From Antedon mediterranea (lineage: Eukaryota; Echinodermata; Crinoidea; Comatulida; Antedonidae), in assembly GCF_964355755.1 (NCBI RefSeq), contig NC_092677.1, positions 11,988,601-12,052,600 of the forward strand: a stretch of 64,000 bases of DNA. The letters run 5' to 3'. Below, piece after piece: positions 27,701 through 37,280 of the stretch. The notes under the pieces are model-generated. The model worked only from the letters and a program-made list of their open reading frames with translations. It ran no database searches and was not told the origin of the DNA. Made by a program: the position numbers and the translations under genes. Each line of letters opens with the position of its first letter. The first letter of the stretch is position 1.

Positions 27701-30700
27701 GAGTTGCTTTGAATTAACCGGATTCAACGATTTTACAGGAAAAGTGGGTAAAAATAACGCTTTAAAATAGTTAAAATCTGCAATCGTTGAAGTTAAATCA
27801 TCAGTTGTAACTCTAGTATGCATGATTCAGCCAAACTCCATTATATATGCATGCTATATTCTAGTAGTGTAAACATAACTACTGTATACAATTTACACAG
27901 ATTTTTAAATACCTTTAAGAATATTGTCCAAAACTATGTTTAAACAATATTTTTCCATTACATTAACTACAATTGATGCTTTTCCATAACATAAACAACT
28001 AATAATCAATGTGTTACATATTTCTTAAATAAATTCATAAATAAGTCATTTGATTGGACGATTGTAGGTCACATGGCGTGCACTATTAAATGGTCATTTA
28101 ATAGTACTTTTAAGCGTTTGGAAAATATTTTTTATGCTATTGCTTTTGAAATACAACGCACCACCTACAGGTATTTTGTAATTTTGCCGCAAAGATTGAA
28201 TGTTATGACTGAGATGTGTACTAATTGAGATCAAAAAGGCATTTAAATTAGCTTTAGATCATTTGTATGATTTTGATTAATTAATGGGAACATCTCTACA
28301 AGACATGGAATCGTTCAAAAAAACATAATTAGCCTAGATGAGTTCCAGCCTGTTGAAGTTTCGTATTTGGTATTGCTGCCTTTCAGCTTAGCTAGTAGGC
28401 CTAGAGTGTTAGCCCTAGGCTCCTGTACATATTCTATTATTTATATTATCACATTGTTTTCAATTCGGTTAAATCGCATGCAAACAATTCTTTTGAACAA
28501 TTTAATGTAAGAGTTACGGAATGATTGATTCACAATTCCATATATGACAGGATTCATTGCGCAATTCAAGTATAAGAACACCACTGTCATGTAAAAGTTA
28601 TACGAACATGCCGGTTTGTCCAAGAGGTCGTAGTAAGCTTCATAGATAAAATTACCAAAGTAAGGAAGTAGAGATATAGTAAACGCACCAAGAATAGACG
28701 CTGTTGTGCGCACTGCCTTGAAGTTGTACCTGGCAGATTCTATCTGACGAAACTGCCTGCGGGCTTCAAGATATACACAAGTGTGACAACCATAGACTGG
28801 GATAAACTAGTTTGACAAAAAAGTTTGATGTGTCCAAATATGGTAGTGATCTGACATCATCATGTCCATATATGTGCACATCATATTTTTGGGCACATAA
28901 AGTTTGATAGTGTAGACAGAGTTTAACAAGGTTACACATTTGCAGTAAAACTTGATTTTTACCTTTTATATTTAAATTAAATGCACATTTTCATTAATTA
29001 CAGGGTTTTTCGGAACTTCCGCTTCTCGAAAACTATAACCTAAAACAGCAGCCCTACAACAACTTAAAAGACAAGTTTCCATGGTTACCAGCATCTGGCC
29101 TGAGGCTTTTAAACATGCTGTTTATGTATGACCCAAAGAAAAGGTAAATCTAAGTGGTAACTTTGTACTTGTGATTTTAAGTTTGTCCACCAGAAAAAAA
29201 CTTTTTTTTAACAACAATTTTTATTGCGCATCTCAATACGGTACAAATGAATAACCGAAATGAAAGTGTTTTTATTTATGTATGCAATTAATACTTTATA
29301 TGTTTTGTTTGATGTTACAGGGCCACAAGTTTAGAATGTCTCCAAAACTCATATTTCAAGGAACCTCCACTTCGTAAGTATTATTATAATAACATTATAA
29401 TAAATCTATAAATAGATTTTAATTATTGCTTTGATCTTCTCAGCCTTGTACCTATTTTATTGTATTTTAAATATGTTTGCCTGGAAATTTTGTTTTATAC
29501 AGTATTTGAATAAACTTTTAAATGGAATTATATATTTTGTTATACTTTTTATATTATAATGTAAATTTGGCGCAGTTCAGATTTTTCTGCAATGCCACTA
29601 TTTTTAATAAACCAGAAAAAAAAAGTTGAGAGAGGAGTTTTATTTATAAAAATCTGTGTCTTGCCATAGTTGTGATACACTTATTTTGTATTATATCTAT
29701 AATATCACCTACATTCCTGTGGGTCAAATGGCGTTCAATAGAAGGTATTATATAACACCTAAATAAATTCCTGTCATTTGACTGAATGATTGTGGGTCAC
29801 ATGGCGTGCAATGGTACGCACTATTAAACGATAGTTTAATAGTATATGATCTTGTCCATATATTATATGGGCACATCACATTTTTTGTCACATAAATTTT
29901 GATAGTGTAGACAAAGCTTTACTCTATGCTCATCTTTTTCTATTCCAGCTTGTGATCCCAAACTAATGCCAACCTTTCCACACCATAGAAATAAACGAAA
30001 ATCATCACATAGACCAGAGAATAGGTAAATATTTTGAATTGCAGTAATTTACCCAACCAACCATAAAGCTTGGTTCCCACTAGAACGCAACGTAACGCGG
30101 CGACGTATCGACGCTAAGTGCTGTATTGTGTAATCACAAGTGGGAACCGACGACATAACAGTGCTGCAAACATTGCTATGGGAAATCAAATCAGTTTGAT
30201 TTCACGCTAACAACGCTAAGCAAAAGAATACCGAAAAACATAGTACAGCGCATACTCAATAATACGCGGGGTGAACCAGGTCAACGGCATACTAACATTG
30301 ACGCGTAACAAGCAGCTTTGATTACACGCAGGCAGAGGCATACATAATTAAGGGTATTTTGTTACGTTGCATGGGTTGCGTTACGTTTCGTCACTAGCGG
30401 GAACCACGCTTAAGCAATGCACTGATATACTTGCCCTCTGGGTTGCTCCACTTTACATTATGAGTTATGAATTTGTCATCCAGAATTACAGCTCAAATAA
30501 ACATACTTATAATAGTATTTATTTGACAAGTTATTTTAAAATATACATTATTTTTCAGGAGCAAGTAATAAGCACGAGCCCAAAGCAGAAACACCAATAA
30601 AATATACATAAATACATACATTGTAAAAACTGTTTTTCGGCACACTAAAATAATATATATATTTATTTACATGTTAGCAGTTCATAATACAAATTTCTGC

Positions 30701-30874
30701 ACATTTCGTCAACTTACACTGTACTAATAAACTACAAAAAAATTGTGGCTTTATATATATCGTCAGGTAACTTCTTATTTTATGATTTTTCTTGTCTTCT
30801 TGTATAGGCCTAATAGGTATGAAGAGTTTGGAAAATCTTTTGGGATGAATCCAATAAAGAAGAACAAAAGGTGA
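18765..30874 (+). CDS. CDK10: Cyclin-dependent kinase 10
   Basis: Ser/Thr kinase of the CDK family that pairs with cyclin M in vertebrates. Twelve exons in phase: 18765-18783, 19126-19214, 19385-19457, 19788-19859, 20136-20238, 20623-20825, 21289-21418, 21847-21970, 29004-29143, 29321-29373, 29949-30024, 30808-30874. They give 382 aa (human 360). Visible motifs: GEGTYG glycine loop (53-58), ALKK catalytic Lys75, alpha-C Glu93, HRD (168-170), DFG (188-190), T-loop Thr203 in [16 protein letters not shown], and the CDK10-like stretches [25 protein letters not shown] and FMYDPKKR. The cyclin-contact helix, PISSLRE in human CDK10, reads PVSGMRE here (87-93). The C-terminus ends with a basic KKNKR. 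Intron 8 (21971-29003) holds a nested GPCR gene. The exon 1 donor (GTCAGA) is weak, so the first seven codons are less certain. Confidence 0.95.
20256..20428. mobile_element. MITE family B (CDK10 intron 5)
   Basis: About 173 bp with terminal inverted repeats: CAGTAGAACCCCTATTAAGG at the left and CAGAGGGGTTCTGCTG at the right, with an inner GGGACAC / GTGTCCC pair. Fragments of the same type (CCCAACGGAGGTGCTG and CCAAAGGAGGCGTTTTGCTG) recur near 50.2 kb and 59.85 kb. Confidence 0.6.
20905..21200 (+). mobile_element. tRNA-derived SINE with conserved body (CDK10 intron 6)
   Basis: The head resembles a decayed tRNA (GTGTTGGACGCTGGATTACT, then GAGTTGGAATCC as a B-box-like word). The body CCTTAGGCAAGATACTTTAC, CCTCTCTCTATCCAGGTGTG and AAATGTGTACCC, and the end CTCTATATAAAAATGAATATTATTATTA, are typical of SINEs dispersed in many marine invertebrates. 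It ends in a short A/T simple repeat, as expected for LINE-mobilised SINEs. Confidence 0.65.
22312..22480 (+). mobile_element. tRNA-derived SINE, family 2 (CDK10 intron 8)
   Basis: The head carries a good A box (TGGTCTAGAGG) and B box (GGTTTGAGTCC), and folds as a tRNA with a 5-bp T stem and an AGT anticodon position. The acceptor stem pairs at only five of seven positions. The tail (GAAAACTACCGAGTTATATC through ATGACCACTAA) recurs without the head at about 27617-27680, so this is a dispersed element rather than a working tRNA gene. Confidence 0.6.
22600..23450. repeat. 37-bp minisatellite with an internal inversion (CDK10 intron 8)
   Basis: About 23 tandem copies of a 37-bp unit containing GACGGTGCCTGTCTATTGG followed by TACCTGCTAGTATATATA. 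Units are nearly identical. The last units carry GTGACTG in place of GTGCCTG. At about 23137-23200 nearly two units lie in inverted orientation, giving a local palindrome. The unit is itself partly self-complementary (GGTACC, CTATATATAG). Confidence 0.92.
23521..23830 (+). mobile_element. tRNA-derived SINE, family 3, copy 1
   Basis: The head has the A box TGGCCGAGCGG and the B-box-like GTGTTCGAGGCTC, the layout of a long-variable-arm (Leu/Ser type) tRNA, with terminal pairing around GTGAG / CTCAC. The body includes GGACTATAAACCGTAGGTCC, GTGCACTTTAAAGAACC and CTTTCGAGACGAGTAGGGGG. A second copy lies at 37281-37650 with the same order of blocks. Confidence 0.75.
24065..24300 (+). repeat. Diverged direct duplication upstream of the nested GPCR
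   Basis: Two adjacent segments of about 95-100 bp (from about 24068 and 24188) share CTAATGAG, GATTTTAAT, GTTAATTAGATGACATG, AATTAGTGT and TATTCCTTTG in the same order. They lie 150-380 bp before the GPCR start codon, where promoter elements could be. Confidence 0.6.
24450..25331 (+). CDS. Class A (rhodopsin-like) GPCR nested in CDK10 intron 8
   Basis: Intronless gene of 293 aa, on the same strand as its host gene. Seven hydrophobic segments are evident. Class A landmarks: GN in TM1, the Asp of SVVDLF in TM2, ERY at the end of TM3, and NPVIYG in TM7. Oddities: the TM3 position 3.25, normally cysteine, is glycine, and the TM6 CWxP motif reads SLLP, so the tryptophan is absent. An N-glycosylation site (NET) lies at the extreme N-terminus, and there is no signal peptide. 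It is a diverged relative of the array at 32-40 kb: both share [13 protein letters not shown].xERY.AI.YP and FRxSxxxLFxRI-type ends. A GTG eight codons earlier is in frame, but ATG 24450 aligns with the starts of the relatives. The ligand is unknown. Confidence 0.88.
   Translation: MFNETEEFRFICYLPVGIATLVFLITLIVLFGNCTAIISVMLTKDLQKPCYIILASVSVVDLFTAFWTIVGLIHWLSTGQYYFTEAALGNLVFEMLCQLVAFSYFHHIILTCERYLAILYPYKYVAHVDNCVVGKVLIGSWVLWIFMGFICVIVTDSALDYLVAVQVFFFAVCIPVYGCHTCVYLEACRQFRQIESAKNNFKAVRTTASILGAFTISLLPYFGNFIYELYYDLLDKPVCSYNFYMTVVFLYLNCAMNPVIYGIVNQSFRNSYIKLFKRIVCKRFNRIENNVII
25685..26760 (+). mobile_element. Non-LTR retrotransposon (LINE) remnant, C-terminal RT region and 3' end
   Basis: Frame-broken peptide pieces typical of the C-terminal half of a non-LTR reverse transcriptase: [20 protein letters not shown] with RMLGLVKCV, then [13 protein letters not shown], then [11 protein letters not shown]. 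Several stops and frame changes separate them, so it is dead. It is 5'-truncated, as usual for LINEs, and is followed by AT-rich 3' sequence with ATGAATAAATATACC near 26725. Confidence 0.7.
27268..27360 (+). pseudogene. Decayed duplicate of the CDK10 exon 9 acceptor region
   Basis: The sequence through TTCATTAATTACAG and GGGTTTTCTGAACTTC matches the end of CDK10 intron 8 and the start of exon 9 (about 28966-29026, reading GGTTTTTCGGAACTTCC). After about 20 exonic bases the similarity is lost. The copy keeps a strong acceptor, and a CAG/GTGAAC donor lies exactly 50 bp on, at 27360. If spliced in after exon 8 it would add 16-17 codons of unrelated sequence and shift the frame. Whether it is ever included is unknown. 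Confidence 0.6.
27605..27680 (+). repeat. SINE family 2 tail fragment
   Basis: Repeats the tail of the element at 22312-22480 (GAAAACTACCGAGTTATATC, CACAGTTAGGTATATGA, ATGACCACTAA) with no tRNA head. It is a truncated copy in the same intron. Confidence 0.6.
28422..28805 (-). pseudogene. 5'-truncated inverted copy of the nested GPCR
   Basis: The minus strand matches the last about 120 codons and the first 3' flanking bases of the GPCR at 24450-25331, nearly identically (for example [15 protein letters not shown] against [15 protein letters not shown]). It runs from the end of TM5 through TM6, TM7 and the stop. The homology ends at about 28805, right beside a MITE family A copy starting at 28806. 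TM1-TM4 are missing, so no functional receptor can be made. Confidence 0.85.
28806..28936. mobile_element. MITE family A copy (CDK10 intron 8)
   Basis: Shares the family core (TGACATCATCATGTCCATATA) and the right end GTTTGATAGTGTAGACAGAG. Its left edge coincides with the truncation point of the inverted GPCR copy, so the insertion or a later rearrangement at it probably made the break. Confidence 0.75.
29845..29925. mobile_element. MITE family A fragment (CDK10 intron 10)
   Basis: Right half only: GTCCATATATTATATGGGCA, CATCACATTTTTTGTCACAT and TTTGATAGTGTAGACAAAGC. Confidence 0.65.
30067..30412. mobile_element. PIF/Harbinger-like MITE (CDK10 intron 11)
   Basis: About 345 bp with terminal inverted repeats: AGCTTGGTTCCCACTAG at the left and CTAGCGGGAACCACGCT at the right, flanked on both sides by TAA. 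A 3-bp TAA duplication is typical of the PIF/Harbinger superfamily (TWA). The interior is CG-rich compared with its surroundings and non-coding. Superfamily assignment rests on the duplication and is inferred. Confidence 0.7.
30559..30569 (+). other. Possible alternative terminal exon of CDK10
   Basis: A strong acceptor (TATTTTTCAG) precedes GAGCAAGTAA. Joined to exon 11 it would end the protein as ...RPENRSK, removing the last basic stretch encoded by exon 12. It lies 239 bp before the regular exon 12. This is sequence-based only, with no transcript evidence. Confidence 0.35.
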
Positions 30875-31951
30875 CATGATAGATGAAGAAACACTCACAC
30901 TAAAAAGAGTGAAAGGTGAGACGTCAAAAAGAACATGTTGAAGTTACTTTAAATATTTTAACAAAATAGAAACACATACTATATCAACTAATACCCCTTT
31001 CACACTATAAATATTTGTGAAAACTTAATAATTTTGTTTTAAAGCTCTGTTTACACTATCAAACTTTATGTGACAAAAAAATGTGATGTGACTACCATAT
31101 TTTGTCATTTACTACTAAATTTGGGTACATCACACTTTTTTTTCTACCGAGTTGTAACCTTCATAGATTCAAGTTTTCAATTGACCAATCATAGATGACT
31201 TGTTTAATTTAAACTGCACTTACAACTAATACTGTCATGTTGTAGTTTCAGTTTATTTGATAATAAAAAGGAATAAATACAAAAATCAACTTAGTGGTTT
31301 ATTAGGATTTTTTTGTTGTCATTTATTGAATTAGATTATCATAAATATACATATATTAAAGAGGGCACTCCGTGAGTGTATACATCCGCCTACAGTGTAA
31401 TTCCTCTGCATAAAACTTCCCCCTAAAATTTATTTTGCTGTGGTAAGCTTGATATTTGATCTAGGCATATGAAAATTGAATTACATACAGCTATGAAACC
31501 AACCCTTTAAAAACTTTTTTTGTAATCCAGCTAACAAATATAGAAAGAAACGCACACACCCGATTGACCTAATAACCTGTACAATCTGTACAAAAGAAGA
31601 TAGAGATTGATTCAGATTGGTCCCAAATGGCGACCAGTCGACACGGATTATCCAATTTACGACTTTTGACGTCATATTTGATAGAAATGGCAATTCTTCA
31701 AATTCTCTTCTACTTGAAATCACCATGCATAGTAGACTTTCCCAATTAGTTAGTTATTGTCTTGGTAGTAGTAGTTTTAGTTGTGTGCGTTTTGATGCGA
31801 TTCCAGCTCAAATATTATACGTGTGAAATGCCAAGTGCGCCAAAATGTTTATCATTTTACCAATATTAAGTCCTAGACTTAAAGTGTAAGCGCACATATA
31901 TATGACAGTGCGCTATATAAATCGTTGTAGCCTTCAGACAAAAAGTAGAAT
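30875..31951. other. Spacer between CDK10 and the GPCR array
   Basis: It contains the CDK10 3' UTR with AATAAA at 31262 and 31272, a MITE family A copy at 31043-31143, and otherwise no recognisable coding sequence. CDK10 (+) and the first array gene (-) converge here. Confidence 0.5.
31043..31143. mobile_element. MITE family A copy (3' of CDK10)
   Basis: Begins AAAGCTCTGTTTACACTATC and AAACTTTATGTGACAAAAAA, has a shortened centre, and ends GGGTACATCACAC followed by a T run. The right terminal repeat is missing. Confidence 0.7.
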
Positions 31952-32806
31952 TTACTTTTGTATAATCCTGAAAATAAGTTGTTTAAATGATTTACGAAAA
32001 TGCGACTGCATTACTCCGTAAATGAATGGATTCACCACTGCATTTGCGTTGAATAAGTTAGAAGTGAAATAAAACATAGTTTTGCAACGAATAATGTTGT
32101 AATCAGTTCCTAAGTTAACTGCGTAGAAGATTCCTATTGGTAGAACACAGATACTAAACGCTATCAATATGATGGATGTTATTTTTGCTGCTTTGAAATC
32201 TTTTGTTATCTTATTATGAACAGTTAGTGACGAAATCCTACGCGCAGACTTCCTTGCTTCAAGGTATATCCGAATATGAAAAAATATTACTGTGACATAT
32301 CCTAATACCAACAGTGTTACATTTACTACTAGATTACTATCCGAAGAATAAATGTGAAAATACACAAGTAAACTAAAAAATGGCAGTAAAATACTCCATA
32401 CACAGATAAGAAATAATATAACCGATTTATTGTTGATTTTTATTGTATAGTAGAATGGATAGAATATAGCAAAATACCGTTCTCCTGCTAAGATAATGTG
32501 GTGGACCATTGTCATCACATGTAGAATAGCACCAAAACTGTAAGTTAGCCATCCGTTGGAGGCTCTAAAATTGTATAGTTGTCCCGTAGATCCCCAATCA
32601 AGAGCAACCCATATTCCACGAAATCCAGTCAATGTATCCAAAACCGATAAACTTGCCAGAATGATATAGCACGGTTGTTGAAGTGCGCGAGTGGAATATA
32701 TAGCATACAACACTGCAAGATTTCCAAATATTGTACATGTAGTTATAGCAACCGATAAAACAAAGAAATGTATTGGAAAATCACAATTTGTTTCGTTGGA
32801 GATCAT
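31952..32806 (-). CDS. Class A GPCR, array member 1
   Basis: Intronless, 284 aa, seven transmembrane segments. Landmarks: GN (28-29) in TM1, Asp57 in TM2, ERY (109-111), CVLP (220-223) in TM6, NPFIY (259-263). Position 3.25 is Gly85 and the extracellular loops hold no obvious partner cysteine, so the usual TM3-ECL2 disulfide is absent; the TM6 tryptophan is replaced by valine. N-glycosylation site NET at 4-6. The loss of the disulfide recalls melanocortin, S1P and cannabinoid receptors, but family membership is not established. The start is set at the ATG shared by all paralogues; an in-frame ATG 59 codons upstream has no counterpart in the others. TM4 to TM5 differs most from its neighbours (LLVYFHIYSSDSNLVVN). 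Confidence 0.9.
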   Translation of the reverse strand: MISNETNCDFPIHFFVLSVAITTCTIFGNLAVLYAIYSTRALQQPCYIILASLSVLDTLTGFRGIWVALDWGSTGQLYNFRASNGWLTYSFGAILHVMTMVHHIILAGERYFAIFYPFYYTIKINNKSVILFLICVWSILLPFFSLLVYFHIYSSDSNLVVNVTLLVLGYVTVIFFHIRIYLEARKSARRISSLTVHNKITKDFKAAKITSIILIAFSICVLPIGIFYAVNLGTDYNIIRCKTMFYFTSNLFNANAVVNPFIYGVMQSHFRKSFKQLIFRIIQK

Positions 32807-33885
32807 TGTGTTTTTAGCAGAATAATTTATGTAATTCTTTTTACAACTTCTTAAGATGTTTAGCGTAAACAAATTGAAAGAGGCCGTACTGGAACTGACG
32901 CGTACTGGATACCTGCCAATCACGTGATAACGTTTGATGACTCGGTACCAAATATGTCCACAATCCTCGGGCCTTCTGATCAATCAACTTGGTAGTTTCC
33001 CGTGTCTGAATATTAAAAGCTGTTATTTAGACGGTTATTGGGCCGCCCATTTTTTAAAGATGTTCGTCGTTATCTGCGTAGGCCTAGTAGTGGCAGCAAC
33101 AGTTGTTACAGGAGACTAAACCTTGTTGATTCTTTGAAAATGCTGTTATATAATTGTGTCGACTTCTTCTCTTTAAAAGCTCTTGGCATTTATATAACGT
33201 CACTGTTACTTGGGTCATCATGGCGCTCTTGCCAATCGATTGACGCGCAAACTAAAAATAATTTTAGAATATAATTGACAGATGATATGCAATACTTCAC
33301 AGTAATAACTACATATTATTTGATATTTGAAAATACATAATAACAGTGGAATATGATCACTAATGGCTAATTAAATCACATCACTTATATTGTGTAACGA
33401 AACACCATTTGTACAGGAGTGCAATATAACCACAAAATGTGAAAGAAAGACATTTTCAAAATGATTGACAGAAAATAAATTGACGTGTTTGTATTATATG
33501 CAATATCTATAATCAATCATGTTAAAATTATCGTCCATCATACATTGGCGACCCAACATTTGGATCGGTTTAAGACGGACACAGACATTGTGTCTATTTT
33601 TCCCCAACTTGTTGATTGACCCAAACATTGTGACCACACACTTTATGTTATTTTACCAGACTATTAATAAATATCCCAGACTTATAAAGCGCCTAATGTT
33701 GTGAAACCTATATAGCTCTGTACATACAAACTGGTAGAGGAAAAAACAGCTAAACCCAAACCCTCGTCGCTCATGGTTCAGTCTAAATTGAAACCTGGTT
33801 ACCACCAGTTGTGTCTCGTTCATGCGGGACGCGGGCGCCTCCTTCTTAGTAAAGGAATCTCTGTATGTATTAGTGAACATGTTAT

Positions 33886-34740
33886 TTACTTTTGTATGAG
33901 CTTGAAAACGAGTTGTTTAAATGATTTACGAAAATGCGACTGCATTATTCCGTAGATAAATGGATTCACAACTGCATTTGCGTTTAGTAAATTAGACGTG
34001 AAGTAAAACATAGTTTTGCAACGGATAATGTTGTAATCAGTTCCTAAGTTAACTGCGTAGAAGATTCCAACAGGTAGAACACAGATACTAAACGCTATCA
34101 ATATGATGGATGTTATTTTTGCTGCTTTGAAGTCGTTTTTTATCTTATTATGAACAGTTAGTGACGAAATCCTACGGGCAGACTTCCTCGCTTCAAGATA
34201 AATCCGAATATGACAAAATATTACCGTAACATAAGCTATTGCCAACATTATTAAATTTACCATGAGACCATTATCCGGTGAATAAATTCTTAAATACATA
34301 AGTAAACAGAAGGGTGGGAAAAATGTAATCCATACACAGATAAGAAATATTACAACCGATTTATTGTTGACTTTTATTGTATAGTAAAATGGATAGAATA
34401 TAGCAAAGTACCTTTCTCCTGCTAAGATAGCGTGATGAATCAGTGTCGCCATATGTAATATAGATCCAAAGCTGTAAGTTAACCATCCGTTGGAGGTTCT
34501 AAAATTGAACAATTGTCCAGTAGATCCCCAATCGATAGCAACCCATATTCCACGAAATCCAGTCAATGTATCTAAGACTGATAAACTTGCCAGAATGATA
34601 TAGCACGGTTGTTGAAGTGCGCGAGTGGAATATATGGCATACAACACTGCAAGATTTCCAAATATTGTACATATTGTTATAGCAACCGATAAAACAAAGA
34701 AATGTATTGGAAAATCACAATTTGTTTCGTTGGAGATCAT
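33886..34740 (-). CDS. Class A GPCR, array member 2
   Basis: Intronless, 284 aa, same architecture and landmarks as member 1 (ERY, CVLP, NPFIYG, N-terminal NET). It differs chiefly in TM3 and TM4-ECL2-TM5 (LLMYLRIYSPDNGLMVN), while ICL3, TM6 and TM7 are almost unchanged. The open frame is intact. The upstream block at about 35160-35340 is shared with the other units, consistent with unit duplication including the promoter. Confidence 0.9.
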   Translation of the reverse strand: MISNETNCDFPIHFFVLSVAITICTIFGNLAVLYAIYSTRALQQPCYIILASLSVLDTLTGFRGIWVAIDWGSTGQLFNFRTSNGWLTYSFGSILHMATLIHHAILAGERYFAIFYPFYYTIKVNNKSVVIFLICVWITFFPPFCLLMYLRIYSPDNGLMVNLIMLAIAYVTVIFCHIRIYLEARKSARRISSLTVHNKIKNDFKAAKITSIILIAFSICVLPVGIFYAVNLGTDYNIIRCKTMFYFTSNLLNANAVVNPFIYGIMQSHFRKSFKQLVFKLIQK

Positions 34741-35650
34741 TGTGTTTTAGTAGAGTAAGACAGTTATCTTCTTAAGGTGTTTAGCGTTAATGTGGAGAAA
34801 GAGCCGGTGCATCAGGCCAATACTGAATCTTCTCGCACGTGATATATTTGTAGTCGCTACAACAACTAAGTAAGTCTCTACGCGTAGTACAGATTAAGAT
34901 TTTTTTTAGTCTCGTGCAAACGTGATTCAACAGCTCACTATGTCGATCGGTTGTTCGGTCGGTAAACACTAACTCAAATTTGCGCACGCGACTGTAGCTA
35001 TGTATATGGTCTTGTTGAAGATGCTTGTTGAACTACAGTGAGCAACAGTAGGCCTACAGAGTGACAGTCTTATTTGAATCTTGTTGACCACTTCTGTTAT
35101 TTTTAATATGGTTGTGTTTGGTTAGCTTTCTCTTTATGACATACAATACTTCACTAATAATAAATACTTATCTAATATTAAAGAAACTTTACGACAGTGA
35201 ACTTGTCGTGCACGATCGATAAAATATAATTTTATAAGCTAATACATCTCTTGCGAAATACGGTACCAACAGAAACACAATATTACAATCAAAAATAATT
35301 GTATGATTGACAGAACAAACAAAATTGGCATTTTTACGATATTGTATCAATTGTTTGCACTTTGTATGATCAAGCACATTGGTAAATGCGATTTTAATAC
35401 AAACTGTGGCCATTCAATGTCCAAGTGCAATAGTTGGTATAACGCACAGGCGGATTCACAATTCAATTGTTTAGGTCCTCGACCCGACACCACCCCTCCT
35501 CGATCCTCTATTTCAAATTATGGATCCATTACTATAAAGTTCCACAGAAATTACTCAGGTAAAGTAGTTATAGCCATAACATTTAAATAATGACTATTAT
35601 GATAAACGGGGTGACCAACACCATTTTGTGTACAAGTTTGTGTAGATTAT

Positions 35651-36505
35651 TTACTTTAGTATGAGCTTGAAAATAAGTTGTTTAAATGATTTACGAAAAT
35701 GCGACTGCATTATTCCGTAGATAAATGGATTCACAACTGCATTTGCGTTTATTAAATTAGACGTGAAGTAAAACATAGTTTTGCAACGGATAATGTTGTA
35801 AGCAGTTCCTAAGTTAACTGCGTAAAATATTCCTATTGGTACCAGACTGACACTAAACGCTACTAATATTATGGATGTTATTTTTGCTGCTTTGAAATCG
35901 TTTTTTATTTTATTATGAACAGTTAGTGACGAAATCCTACGGGCAGACTTCCTCGCTTCAACATAAATCCGAACATGAAAAAATATTACTACTACATAAG
36001 CAATTGTAAACATTGTGAAATTTACCATGAGACCATTATCCGGTGAATAAATTCTTAAATACATAAGTAAACAGAAGGGTAGGAAAAATGTAATCCATAC
36101 ACAGATAAGAAATATTAGAACCGATTTATTGTTGACTTGTATTGTATAGTAAAATGGATAGAATATAGCAAAGTACCTTTCTGCTGCTAAGATAACGTGA
36201 TGAATCAGTGTCGCCATATATAATATGGCACCAAAGCTGTAGTTTAGCCACCCGTTAGAGGTTCTAAAATTGTATAGTTGTCCCGTAGATCCCCAATCGA
36301 TAGCAACCCATATTCCACGAAATCCAGTCAATGTATCCAAAACCGATAAACTTGCCAGAATGATATAGCACGGTTGTTGAAGTACGCGAGTGGAATATAT
36401 AGCATAAAACACTGCAAGATTTCCAAATATTGTACATATTGTTATAGCAACCGATAAAACAAAGAAATGTATTGGAAAATCACAATTTGTTTCGTTGGAG
36501 ATCAT
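35651..36505 (-). CDS. Class A GPCR, array member 3
   Basis: Intronless, 284 aa, most similar to member 2, with which it shares LLMYLRIYSPDNGLMVN in ECL2 but not the TM5 residues after it (FTMFTIAYVVVIFFHVRIYV). TM6 reads VAFSVSLVPIG, so even the TM6 cysteine (6.47) is replaced by serine or leucine, unlike the other members. ERY and NPFIYG are intact. Shared upstream sequence lies at about 36715-36970. Confidence 0.9.
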   Translation of the reverse strand: MISNETNCDFPIHFFVLSVAITICTIFGNLAVFYAIYSTRVLQQPCYIILASLSVLDTLTGFRGIWVAIDWGSTGQLYNFRTSNGWLNYSFGAILYMATLIHHVILAAERYFAIFYPFYYTIQVNNKSVLIFLICVWITFFLPFCLLMYLRIYSPDNGLMVNFTMFTIAYVVVIFFHVRIYVEARKSARRISSLTVHNKIKNDFKAAKITSIILVAFSVSLVPIGIFYAVNLGTAYNIIRCKTMFYFTSNLINANAVVNPFIYGIMQSHFRKSFKQLIFKLILK

Positions 36506-37280
36506 TGTATTTTAGTAGAGCAAGTCAGTTATGTGGAGAAAGAGCCTCTACACTAGGCCAATCATACTGAATGTTCTTCTTGGACGTGATATGTTTGTCG
36601 TCTCTGCAACTGAGTATCCGTAAAATGCAGGTTAACATTTTCCTTTTCAAGTTGTTTCTGTACAGCTCTACAGTGTGCAACAGTTCAGAGAGTGACAATC
36701 TTATTTGAATCTTGTTGCTGTTATTTTAAATACGGTTGTGTTTGGTTAGCTTTCTCTTTATTACATACAGTACTTCACTGTAACACGCCTACTTACAAAT
36801 AATAATCTAATATTAACGAAACTTTAGGACAGTGAACTTGTGTCGCTCACGATCGATAAAATGTAATTTTCTAAGCTAATAAATCTCGAAATACTATATC
36901 AACAGAAACACAATATTAAAATCACAAACAATTGTACGATTGACAGAAGAAAGTAAATTGTCATTTTTACGATATTGTATCAATTTCGTGCCTTTTGTAA
37001 TAACTGTGTGCTGCACTTTATATGCCCAAGCACATTGGTAACTGCGATTATTACAAGGTGTGGCCATCCAATGGTCTACAAGTGCAATAGTTGGTAATAA
37101 AGGCACAGGCAGATCCGGAGAGAGGAGAAGGTCCTCTCCTCCACCTAATCCAAACGAAGGTCATGAGCACTTCACTTTACAGTACGATTGTTTAGGTCCT
37201 CGACCCAACACCACCCCTCTTCTATTTCAAAATTCTGGATTCATCCTTGTAAAGTACCACAGAAATGACCAGATAATGAA

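Noticed and set aside
32807-32983. 59-codon N-terminal extension of GPCR member 1
   Set aside because: The extension is absent in all paralogues, is not hydrophobic like a signal peptide, and the downstream ATG aligns with the other starts.
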